Assembly: GCA_964019425.1 (NCBI GenBank)
Contig: OZ025797.1
Coordinates: 1,276,277-1,340,276 of the forward strand
DNA length: 64,000 nt
Reading direction: 5' to 3'
Origin: Flectonema sp. DT1601
Taxonomy: Eukaryota; Euglenozoa; Diplonemea; Diplonemida; Diplonemidae
Shown: piece after piece, positions 1 through 8,740 of the stretch
Numbering within the stretch: the first letter of the stretch is position 1
Layout: every line of letters starts with the position of its first letter
Position numbers and translations under genes: made by a program
The notes under the pieces: generated by a model
Told to the model about the DNA's origin: nothing
Databases searched by the model: none
The model's input: the letters and a program-made list of their open reading frames with translations, nothing else

Positions 1-14
1 TCATTCCTTTTACT

Positions 15-730
15 AAACAGGTCTTCTCTGTTTACTGAATGTGAGGATTACTTCACATCATTCATCTCATATTCTAACTTGTTTGAAGATTGGCGTTTCC
101 AGCCGTCTCTCGAACTGCCTGCCTCGTGCGAGCGGTTCTGACTCTCTCTTGTACCTCCCCCGTGAGCTTTCCTCTGGAGCTCGGCTTCCTTTGAGAATAA
201 GCACCAGCTCCCTCCCTTCTTCCCAGCTTGGTTTTATTTTATTTTGTGTTTGCGAATTATCTTTCAAAAGTGTAAGAACTCATTACGTGAATCTAAAGTA
301 GGATTGCTGGTGCATTCGTACGACTTTTTTCATTCTCTTGAGCTCGTTGGATCTTCTCTCTTTGTTGTTGTACATTGTTCTGCCATTTGGGGTTTGGTCC
401 CATTTTATTTTGTTGAAAAGAAAGAAAAAAAACGAGTGCAAGAAACAAAGTGCGTGTTTTCTTTCCCTTTAACTATTATAATAAAAGTCATATTCTAACT
501 ACAAGATTTTTAGAAAAAAAACATAAAAAAAAAAACAAAGCAGGGGGGATCCTCCCTGTGCCATCGTTTAAAAAGAAATTTAAAAAAAGAAATCCTGCTC
601 TCCAGCAAACACAATAATACAAGATAAGAAAACCAATTTTTCGGATCCCAGAGCTGCGAAAAACAAAAAAAAGCTCGACGTCTGCGTGCCCCAGAGACTA
701 ACTGTGCAGATGACTCCCTCCCATTCTACC
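15..730 (+). repeat. Long dispersed repeat, copy 1 (tandem with copy 2)
   Basis: This segment matches copy 2 (starting at 731) over most of its length in direct orientation. Both begin with the stretch 'aacaggtcttctctg' (16 and 732), share the block 'ttgaagattggcgtttccag' (83 and 894), and share a pyrimidine-rich stretch and an A-rich end. The end of copy 1 (about 651-730) corresponds to 1449-1550 of copy 2, so copy 1 is internally shorter. It has no convincing coding potential: the open frames are short and differ between copies. No terminal inverted repeats or target-site duplications were recognised, so the element class is unknown. Confidence 0.8.
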
Positions 731-2036
731 GAACAGGTCTTCTCTGTTTACTGAATGTGAGGATTACTTCACATCATTCATGTCTTCAAACAGATGAAGA
801 GAAGTAGTGTGTTTCCATCTTATTTCCCCCAAGTAATAGTAAAGATTAGTGAAGTGTTTCTTTTTTTACAACAAACTCGTATTCTAACCTGTTTGAAGAT
901 TGGCGTTTCCAGCCGTCTCTCGAACTGCCTGCCTCGTGCGAGCGGTTCTTACTCTCTCTTGTACCTCTAATAAGCACTAACCCCCTCCCTTCTTCCCAGC
1001 TTGGTTTTATTTTATTTTGTGTTTGCGAATTATCTTTCAAAAGTGTGAGAACTCATTACGTGAATCTAAAGTAGGATTGCTGGTGCATTCGTACGACTTT
1101 TTCATTCTCTTGAGCTCGTTGGATCTTCTCTCTTTGTTGTTGTACATTGTACCGCCATTTGGGGTTTGGTCTCATTTTATTTTGTTGAAAAGAAAGAAAA
1201 AAAACGAGTGCAAGAAACAAAGTGCGTGTTTTCTTTCCCTTTAACTATTATAATAAAAGTCATATTCTAACTACAAGATTTTTAGAAAAAAAACATAAAA
1301 AAAAAAACAAGGCAGGGGGGATCCTCCCTGTGCTATCGTTTAAAAAGAAATTTAAAAAAAGAAATTCTGCTCTCCAGCAAACACAAAAAATACAAGATAA
1401 GAAAACCGAATTTTCGGATCCCACAACACAAGAAAAAGATGAAACACATCGAGCTGCGAAAAACAAAAAAAAGCTCGACATCTGCGTGTCCCAGAGACAA
1501 ACTGCAGATGACTCTCTCCCTCTTGCTTTTCCCCATTCTATTTTACCGTACAGCAACAGTTGTAAAGCTGGAGAAAGACGACGACTTTTATTTTATGCAC
1601 GCGAAAGATCCCAACAGAGAGTGGATCGAGAGCAAAAGTGCACCGCCTCCCTCGAAAAGAAAAAGCCTTAAAAAAAAGAAAAAGAAATGTATTTTCAAAT
1701 TGATTTGCTTGATTGCAAAAGACAGTCGTCCCTCCAGCTCTTCGGGTCTTCCCTGTTGCTGTATGTCGAGACAGCGATCAGAGTCAGAAGAGGAAAGAAA
1801 AGAAAAGACAACAATAAAAATAAAACTAATGAATGGAGTAACTAATGCACTCCAAAATAAAATATCCCAAAAGAGAAACATCCTCGTAGAGCACAAGTAG
1901 TAACACAACAATCAACTTATTATTCAAAACAGTGAGAGGAAATAGAAACATGTTTCATTGGCAAAGGGACATCTCATGGGAAGCAGAGGTTCTGATTTTA
2001 TCAACTGCGAGAGAGACTTCCATGCAGACTGCGAAC
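731..2036 (+). repeat. Long dispersed repeat, copy 2
   Basis: This is a head-to-tail neighbour of copy 1 and is nearly identical to copy 3 at 14,426-15,308. The match runs from 801 (equivalent to 14,426) to about 1436 (15,059), then resumes at about 1797 (15,099) and continues to 2036. Copy 2 holds about 355 bp (1437-1791) that copy 3 lacks. Its right end contains a start codon (1950) and the first residues of the protein encoded at 15,252. That reading frame is cut short because the adjoining 161 bp are inverted. Confidence 0.85.
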
Positions 2037-2197
2037 TGTGAGTTTCTTTATTACACTCAAAACACTTTCATCATATTTTAGAGATTTCTTTACTTCAAGT
2101 ATCTCACGTAAGAGTCTCGCTTGTTCAATTTGTTTGTTCTTATTTTGTTTAATTTTAATCTCTTCAAGGAATCGATTACTTCTCTTAACGATCAACA
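2037..2197 (-). repeat. 161-bp inverted segment relative to the copy at 15,517-15,677
   Basis: The reverse complement of this segment matches 15,517-15,677 over exactly 161 bp, with two mismatches by eye. The flanks on both sides are collinear with the other copy: the 'cttccatgcagactgc' side on the left and the 'gatgaacacggagatt' side on the right. The segment begins TGT and ends ACA. It is therefore a local inversion inside one copy of the repeat, and it destroys the reading frame that is open in the other copy. Confidence 0.9.
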
Positions 2198-2371
2198 CGA
2201 TGAACACGGAGATTCAAACACAGCAGTCGAGGGTATCAAATCGACGTTGTTTGTGGACTTGTAAACAATCATATTAAGAGAGATTTATAATATTGAGATC
2301 TTGTCATTCTATGCCCAACTACCAACTCTTTTATCAGGCAACAACCACCCCAACAAAACAAAACGAAAACC

Positions 2372-3518
2372 ATGACATCTACATCAAGTGAAGTGCAGGG
2401 TGATAGTGATTACAAAAAACAATGGAAAATCACCTGTGATGAGATTGAAGTAATTGGCAAATCAATCAAGAATCTAGATGACACTCATGACACAATTGAG
2501 CTAAAGAAACTGAAAAAACAAAATCTGACACCTGAAGAAATCTTTGCTGATCAGAAGTATGCTAAGCTAACAACAGAACTAGAGAGACTGAAGGTAGAGA
2601 AGAACAAACTTCTTGATTTGTTGAAGAGTTCTACTGAGGTATACCTTTTACTTTTTATTTGTAACGCATTTCGGGGTAAACCTGTCTGATCGGGTCCAAC
2701 CTTTTTTTGTATTGGTCACAGTACAGCCCTTTAGACTGATTGCTTTCTTATATTGGTTTTCGAATTTTTAGGCTGTAACAGAAGGGATGAAAGTAACTCG
2801 GAACAAAAAAATACCGATGATATCTCAATTCTCCCAGACCCAATCCCCTTACCTTAACTTCGTGAACTAACCGGTGTATGCCATCAACTTAACACAGGCT
2901 TCGGGTGACACCTCGCAAGTACTCCAGAAGATCCTGCACAGTCAGGAGATCTTGCAACTTGACGTCAGTCATGTTGCAGTCGCAGTCAGTGAGCTGCGAA
3001 AAGAAACCGATGAACACCGGAGTAGGGAACTTGATGCCTGTTTTGAGTCGACACATTCCGATTCATTGTCGCACAGACATGAAAAGCCAATTGTCAAGGC
3101 TTACATTGTTGAAGATTTATTTTGCATGGCTTGCGGTTCACATACAGAAGTGTCAATTGCACACATTTTGAAGACCAAGCAGGATTGTGCACGTAATAAT
3201 GTCAAGTGGGCAGAGCGAGAAGACATTAGCAACTTTTTGACGCTTTGTGGGTCAAAAGGAAAAGAAGATACATGTCATGACTTATTTGATAATTTTAAAC
3301 TGGGATTTTGTTACCACGAAGATGAACATAACTGGAAAATAGTGTCCGAGAATAGACTCAACGGAAGGCCTGCTGATCTTCGCAGTAACCCACACCGTGC
3401 TATACTTCATACACACTTGGCGAAAGTCATAAAGAAGCTGGCAGTGGAAAGCTCTCGTGAAAGAGTCAATCAGTGGAAGGTGGACTTCGAACAAATAGTT
3501 GCTACACCAGAAGATTAA
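2372..3518 (+). CDS. HNH-nuclease-domain protein with coiled-coil N-terminus (2 exons)
   Basis: Exon 1 is 2372-2638. The intron is 2639-2897 (GTATAC...AACACAG) and exon 2 is 2898-3518, giving 295 aa. The intron is phase 0 and skips an in-frame TAA at 2868, so the splice is needed for a continuous product. Residues 1-89 are charged and helical, ending in a Lys/Glu-rich coiled coil. The C-terminal half has the layout of an HNH_2-type domain: CxxC at 165-168, 'AHI' with His178, Asn201, and 'CHDLFD' with His216. These are the expected metal-binding and catalytic residues, so a DNA-cleaving activity is plausible, but target and role are unknown. A pyrimidine-AG (2336-2337) lies 35 nt before the start. 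The domain assignment is by motif only. Confidence 0.65.
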
Positions 3519-3660
3519 CGCCGTTTAAATGAGATCAAGAAACAATGCGATCTGACCCTATGGCACGCGCGAACCGCTCACCCCTCTTTTTAACGCACTC
3601 GGATGCTGTTGCAACCCTACCTTTTTTTTTTTTTTTTGCCTTTATTAACTGCCAAGCATG

Positions 3661-3960
3661 TCAACAAATCTTTTTTTAGGCTTCTGTGTCAAAATACTTG
3701 TGCGTCGGTGTACATCTGCTGGGAGAGTACAGAAGTTTCATCCTGATATCTCTCGAGAGGACGAAGTGAGTATTGCTCAAATTCGCACTGGTCCATAAAT
3801 TAGTAAAGCTGCCAGGTTTGGGTCTAACCGATTGCCAGTTCTGTGATCACACCGAGACAGATGCGCACTACCTCCTCTCTAAGTGCAAGGGAGTGAGTCC
3901 GATAGTTCGAAAGTTCTTCCCGATTCTTCCGACAGATGATACGGAAAATGTAGGCCAGCA
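3661..3960 (+). mobile_element. LINE (non-LTR) reverse-transcriptase C-terminal fragment
   Basis: In one frame the translation gives 'EDEVSIAQIRTG' (3757-3792). After a one-base shift near 3795 it continues as 'KLVKLPGLGLTDCQFC' followed by 'TETDAHYLLSKC'. This is the usual tail of non-LTR retrotransposon proteins: an 'RTG' motif, then a C-x2-C-x7-H-x4-C zinc-binding signature. The RT core, any endonuclease and the 3' tail are absent. The piece is a short, frameshifted 3'-part remnant lying directly against a truncated dehydrogenase gene. Confidence 0.6.
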
Positions 3961-3992
3961 CCATCCAGGAATTGGACAGCTACTTTGCTAGA

Positions 3993-4529
3993 ATGTGTTC
4001 AGGTTTTGAAATGAAGATCACTGCATACGATCCCTACACAAGTAAAGATAATATGACACGTTTTGGAGTGACAAAGGCTGATTCTCTCGAAGAAATGCTT
4101 CCTATCATTGACGTTTTGTCAATTCACACTGTGCTCAACCCAGAGACCTCTGGAATAGTATCAAGAGAATTAATAAGTCTATTAAAACCATCTTGCTTTG
4201 TTATTAATGTTTCACGAGGTGCCATAATTGATGAACCAGCTCTCTGTGATGCCGTCAAAAATAACAGCATTGCTGGTGTTGGTCTTGACGTGTTCTCAAC
4301 TGAGCCATTGACTGCTGAGGGTCATTTGTTTTCATCCATCCGAGGTTTTGATAATGTGATGTTTACTCCTCACTTAGCATTCTGGACAGCTGAAGCTCGT
4401 GATCGTCTTGAGAAAGAAGCCCTCGAGAGATCAATAGAGATATTAACCAATAACAAATTAACAGTTATCTCATCAGATCCACGACTTACATCACAGTCTG
4501 AAGATCTTGTTGTTCTTGGCGGTATCTAG
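3993..4529 (+). pseudogene. D-2-hydroxyacid dehydrogenase, 3' half only
   Basis: The 178-residue frame from the ATG at 3993 covers the second half of the NAD-binding domain and the return to the catalytic domain. It contains 'MKITAYDPY' (the cofactor-binding Asp), 'NVSRGAIIDEPAL' (catalytic Arg), 'DVFSTEPL' (catalytic Glu) and 'TPHLAFWTAEAR' (catalytic His). The entire N-terminal catalytic domain and the GxGxxG loop are missing; full-length family members have about 310-400 residues. The coding match starts at an AG (4001-4002) that looks like the 3' splice site of a former internal exon. Upstream exons have been replaced by the LINE fragment and a scrap related to 5130-5208. A working enzyme is unlikely unless missing exons exist elsewhere. 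Confidence 0.7.
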
Positions 4530-5116
4530 TGACGGTTATTTGGGATCCTTTTTTTTTTTCTTCTTTTCCTTCTTTTCTTTTTTTATTAGTGACATTGGTC
4601 TGTGCATCCGCTGCTCACTGCAACGCATCACAAAGACCTAAAATAACTATTGTGAAAAGTGCTCAGATTCACATTCTGGATTGCAGTACATGTAATCTGA
4701 GACGGCCATTGCTCACTGCAGCGGACGGCGAATAATTTGTATTGTCGCAGGTGTGACGGTAGTGTCTACCCATGCTGACTGTGTGTTGACTCATTTCGTG
4801 TGTCATTAAAGTAGCCAGTAGACTACCTTCTACCTTAGTGAACCACGCTTGGTGATGTATTCCTTTGTAGTGAATGTATTCTTACTTTATTATCTGATGG
4901 TAGTCTGCGTTGATTACTATTTCTCTATTTTCCTTCTTCCTTCTCTTGAATCCGGGTACTGGCTTCACAAAAAAAAAAACATGATGTGTGGTGATTATTG
5001 AAGCGAAAAAAATGGCCGTCGTATTTTCTTGCTTTTTCGGAAAATAAGAGTCAAATCGCCTTTTCTAAATTTAAAAATTATTGTTTTGTGAATTACATCG
5101 CAAAACTTCAGCTGCC
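4530..5116. other. Intergenic, nothing recognised
   Basis: This stretch is AT-rich with pyrimidine runs just after the dehydrogenase stop (4550-4585) and a short A-run at 4970. There are no convincing coding frames or RNA genes. Confidence 0.5.
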
Positions 5117-5560
5117 ATGAGTAGCTTCAGCCAGCACCATCATACCTTCTTCGATACAGACAACCAACCGTTTTCAGCCGCCATGCTGAAGGAATTGGAC
5201 AGCTACTTAATGAGTTTCCCGCTACGCGTAGCCATACCAAGACAGAAACTTCTGTGGCACCTCAACAGGTACTCCAATCTTCCAAAGTTATCCCCAAATG
5301 ACACGACCGAAGTCATGCAGGCCATCACACAAGAATACGACTGCACCGATATCAAGGAGATACATGAACATCTATGGACAGTGGAACTGTATTGCTACCT
5401 CGGTATCGTGGGAACGCAATTTACTGATCTTTTGAACAAAATCCACTACGCCGACTATAAAAGAATAGATCCCAAATGGTTTGACCACCAGGTCCATGGA
5501 CCTCTGAGAAGGTCCTATATAGAGATCTCTTGGCATGTGACTCTGGCAGTATTCTCTTAG
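5117..5560 (+). CDS. Unrecognised 147-aa protein
   Basis: A continuous frame starts at an ATG in good context (gccATGA) and codes for 147 residues with ordinary, protein-like composition and aromatic/acidic C-terminal half. I recognise no domain. Two blocks of its 5' part (5130-5141 and 5190-5208) recur in the same order at 3954-3965 and 3967-3985, next to the LINE fragment. The ORF may therefore belong to a mobile or duplicated unit rather than to a host gene. It lies between the truncated dehydrogenase and the satellite, in a region of decayed sequence. It could be a first exon or a degenerate element. Confidence 0.35.
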   Translation: MSSFSQHHHTFFDTDNQPFSAAMLKELDSYLMSFPLRVAIPRQKLLWHLNRYSNLPKLSPNDTTEVMQAITQEYDCTDIKEIHEHLWTVELYCYLGIVGTQFTDLLNKIHYADYKRIDPKWFDHQVHGPLRRSYIEISWHVTLAVFS

Positions 5561-5633
5561 ATCAGAACATCAGTCGGAATCATCGAGGATTGCTATTATT
5601 ACTATTTACTTATTTTACTTTTGAATTCTCTAT

Positions 5634-5667
<34 letters not shown>

Positions 5668-5817
5668 ATATTATTTATATTTATATTTCTTAATTCTTTT
5701 TTAACAACATTACCTTCATCATTATTTTGTTTTCTTTTTTTTTACTTTTTTTGTTTTGTTTGAGACCTGCAAGAACTGTTTGAACAGCACTCTGGGTGCC
5801 TATCAGCATGTCCATGC

Positions 5818-7282
5818 TTCCCCTCCCTTCTCTTCCCTTCTCTTCCCTTCTCTTCCCTTCTCTTCCCTTTCCCTCCCTTTTCTTCCCTTCTCTTCCCTTC
5901 TCTTCCCTTCTCTTCCCTTCTCTTCCCTTCTCTTCCCTTCTCTTCCCTTTCCCTCCCTTTTCTTCCCTTCTCTTCCCTTCTCTTCCCTTCTCTTCCCTTC
6001 TCTTCCCTTCTCTTCCCTTCTCTTCCCTTCTCTTCCCTTTCCCTCCCTTCTCTTCCCTTCTCTTCCCTTCTCTTCCCTTCTCTTCCCTTCTCTTCCCTTT
6101 CCCTCCCTTCTCTTCCCTTCTCTTCCCTTCTCTTCCCTTCTCTTCCCTTTCCCTCCCTTCTCTTCCCTTCTCTTCCCTTCTCTTCCCTTCTCTTCCCTTC
6201 TCTTCCCTTTCCCTCCCTTCTCTTCCCTTCTCTTCCCTTCTCTTCCCTTCTCTTCCCTTTCCCTCCCTTCTCTTCCCTTCTCTTCCCTTCTCTTCCCTTC
6301 TCTTCCCTTCTCTTCCCTTTCCCTCCCTTCTCTTCCCTTCTCTTCCCTTCTCTTCCCTTCTCTTCCCTTCTCTTCCCTTTCCCTCCCTTTTCTTCCCTTC
6401 TCTTCCCTTCTCTTCCCTTCTCTTCCCTTCTCTTCCCTTCTCTTCCCTTCTCTTCCCTTCTCTTCCCTTTCCCTCCCTTCTCTTCCCTTCTCTTCCCTTC
6501 TCTTCCCTTCTCTTCCCTTCTCTTCCCTTTCCCTCCCTTCTCTTCCCTTCTCTTCCCTTCTCTTCCCTTCTCTTCCCTTTCCCTCCCTTCTCTTCCCTTC
6601 TCTTCCCTTCTCTTCCCTTCTCTTCCCTTCTCTTCCCTTTCCCTCCCTTCTCTTCCCTTCTCTTCCCTTCTCTTCCCTTCTCTTCCCTTCTCTTCCCTTT
6701 CCCTCCCTTTTCTTCCCTTCTCTTCCCTTCTCTTCCCTTCTCTTCCCTTCTCTTCCCTTCTCTTCCCTTCTCTTCCCTTCTCTTCCCTTTCCCTCCCTTC
6801 TCTTCCCTTCTCTTCCCTTCTCTTCCCTTCTCTTCCCTTCTCTTCCCTTTCCCTCCCTTCTCTTCCCTTCTCTTCCCTTCTCTTCCCTTCTCTTCCCTTT
6901 CCCTCCCTTCTCTTCCCTTCTCTTCCCTTCTCTTCCCTTCTCTTCCCTTCTCTTCCCTTTCCCTCCCTTCTCTTCCCTTCTCTTCCCTTCTCTTCCCTTC
7001 TCTTCCCTTTCCCTCCCTTTTCTTCCCTTCTCTTCCCTTCTCTTCCCTTCTCTTCCCTTCTCTTCCCTTCTCTTCCCTTCTCTTCCCTTCTCTTCCCTTT
7101 CCCTCCCTTCTCTTCCCTTCTCTTCCCTTCTCTTCCCTTCTCTTCCCTTCTCTTCCCTTTCCCTCCCTTCTCTTCCCTTCTCTTCCCTTCTCTTCCCTTC
7201 TCTTCCCTTTCCCTCCCTTCTCTTCCCTTCTCTTCCCTTCTCTTCCCTTCTCTTCCCTTCTCTTCCCTTCCCTTCCCTTCCC
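5818..7282. repeat. 10-bp CT-rich satellite with higher-order structure
   Basis: About 1.46 kb of almost pure 10-bp unit 'tcttcccttc', interrupted by the variant unit 'ccctccctt(c/t)'. The variant starts at 5821, 5871, 5951, 6041, 6101, 6151, 6211, 6261, 6321, 6381, 6471, 6531, 6581, 6641, 6701, 6791, 6851, 6901, 6961, 7011, 7101, 7161 and 7211. Spacing is not random: the order 90-60-50-60 recurs. Units ending in TTT (5951, 6381, 6701, 7011) mark blocks of 430, 320 and 310 bp. One strand is pure pyrimidine, the other pure purine. Because 10 is not a multiple of 3 and the unit has no stop, long frames are open on both strands; these are artefacts. Confidence 0.97.
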
Positions 7283-7454
7283 GTAGTCGGTTATTACTCG
7301 AAGTCAAGATTGGATTCATCTCAACCAGGATTTGGTGTGTGATGATTAATTCATTTTGTTATTCGAAGTCTTCAAATTAGATTCAATTTATTGAAAACTA
7401 ATTATATTGTTGAGGTGAGATAACCTTCTTATCGATTTAGTGTTTCATCATTCC

Positions 7455-7945
7455 TTATCTCTCAAATAAATAATTAAACCAGACACCGTTGTTCATGACT
7501 AGTCTTTTGTGTAGTGATAAACATGTAATTCTAAGAAAGTCAACGACGTAGAGAACTAACCCAACTCCTGAAAGATGATCTGATTTCTGAATTGAACGAA
7601 ACACGTTGTCATTCACTCGAGCTGATGTAGCTGCTGAAACGAAATTAAAATCCCATTTTTCAATTTTCTGAAAAACTGCTCGAACATTTCTTGTAAATTC
7701 CCTCAACAATAACCTCAAGGTAAGAATCTCACATCTACAGTCATTCTACCATCGCTTAAAGGCCTAACAGGAATACACTCTTGAATATACTTACAAAATG
7801 ACATTGCGGACATCAAACTCGGTATTTTTATTACCTTAACAATAAGATCATGGGCTGCAGTGACTACTACATCCGGATAGAGTTTTCCCTCGTGTCTCTC
7901 ACCATGCTTCCCTTCATGGATTTCGTTTCTATAAATTAGAAAAAA
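7455..7945 (-). pseudogene. Coding-like remnant on the minus strand, unrecognised
   Basis: Reading the minus strand, an open frame from about 7945 down to about 7722 gives a protein-like stretch containing 'KLYPDVVVTAAHDLIVK' and 'RPLSDGRMTVDVRFLP'. It stops, and the sense continues in another frame from 7718 to 7455 ('REFTRNVRAVFQKIEKWDF' onward). The composition is unlike the surrounding AT-rich DNA. The break suggests a frameshifted remnant, although a missed intron is possible. I do not recognise the family. It is the only minus-strand coding signal in the window. Confidence 0.35.
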
Positions 7946-8740
7946 GTGTTTTATTTCCTTTCTCTCTTTTTATGGGCATTTTGGATCTCTCTTTCTAACT
8001 TTTAGTTTCCGCAAAAATATTTGGAGACGTGATTAGGTCCATAGTACGTGGTTTGGTTTTCGGGCAGTTCTCTTCCTCATCCTTTCCCCCCTAATTTTAT
8101 TTTCCTATTTATTTTGAAAAGTAACTACGCTGAAGTGACCAGCTCAATGAGGTGGTAGCTGTATTTAACATTAGCACTGTGACCACTGTATGCTTACTGT
8201 GGAACAAGTGATTGATAGTTTGCGATACCTTTCCTTTCCATTTTCAACTAAACCGCATTATCATCCCGCTCTGGTTTGGTAAACACCTAGCAAGACAGCA
8301 CCACCGACCGGAGGAGATGGAGATGGCCTTGCTAGGTGTTGCTTAATGAAGCTAAAAGTAGATATGTGCCGATAATATATGTGCGTAGAGAAGATGCAGG
8401 AAAATGATAGCAGCAGTGAAAGAGGGATGTGATCGTGATGATCGTATTCACAGCTTGCGGAACTGTAGATCAAGTGATGCGTATACTCCTGAACATAGAA
8501 TTCCATCGGTCACATTTTGAGCGACGAAGGACAAGAAGCGTCCTGATTGGAAGACTACTTACCGCAAACAAACGACAACAGGACACCCAACCCTTACCCC
8601 AAAAGACAAAATAAGAAATAAAGAAAACGTTCTCCTTTCTACCTTCTGATGTGGTTCTGCCGGCTATGAAATCCCGTTGTCGTTGCATATATCCATTTAT
8701 TACATTTTACAGGAAACTCATACTGACAAAACTAAAAACA
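7946..8740. other. Intergenic before the helicase gene
   Basis: This stretch is mostly AT-rich and non-coding. It holds the inverted repeat at 8282-8340 and, at its right end, a pyrimidine stretch and AG (8711-8712), 28 nt before the helicase start codon. Nothing else is recognised. Confidence 0.5.
8282..8340. repeat. Perfect 13-bp inverted repeat (hairpin)
   Basis: The arms 'aacacctagcaag' (8282-8294) and 'cttgctaggtgtt' (8328-8340) are perfect reverse complements around a 33-nt loop. No T-run follows as in a Pol III or bacterial-type terminator. It could be a small non-autonomous element or an RNA hairpin. Only the pairing is certain. Confidence 0.6.

Noticed and set aside
1222-1900. Lys-rich frames of 107-153 codons inside repeat copy 2
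   Set aside because: They rely on A-runs, overlap each other on both strands and are not preserved in copies 1 and 3.
5742-7342. 500-residue open frames on both strands through the CT-rich satellite
   Set aside because: They arise because a 10-bp stop-free unit keeps every frame open; the peptides are pure SLPF or GRE/K repeats.
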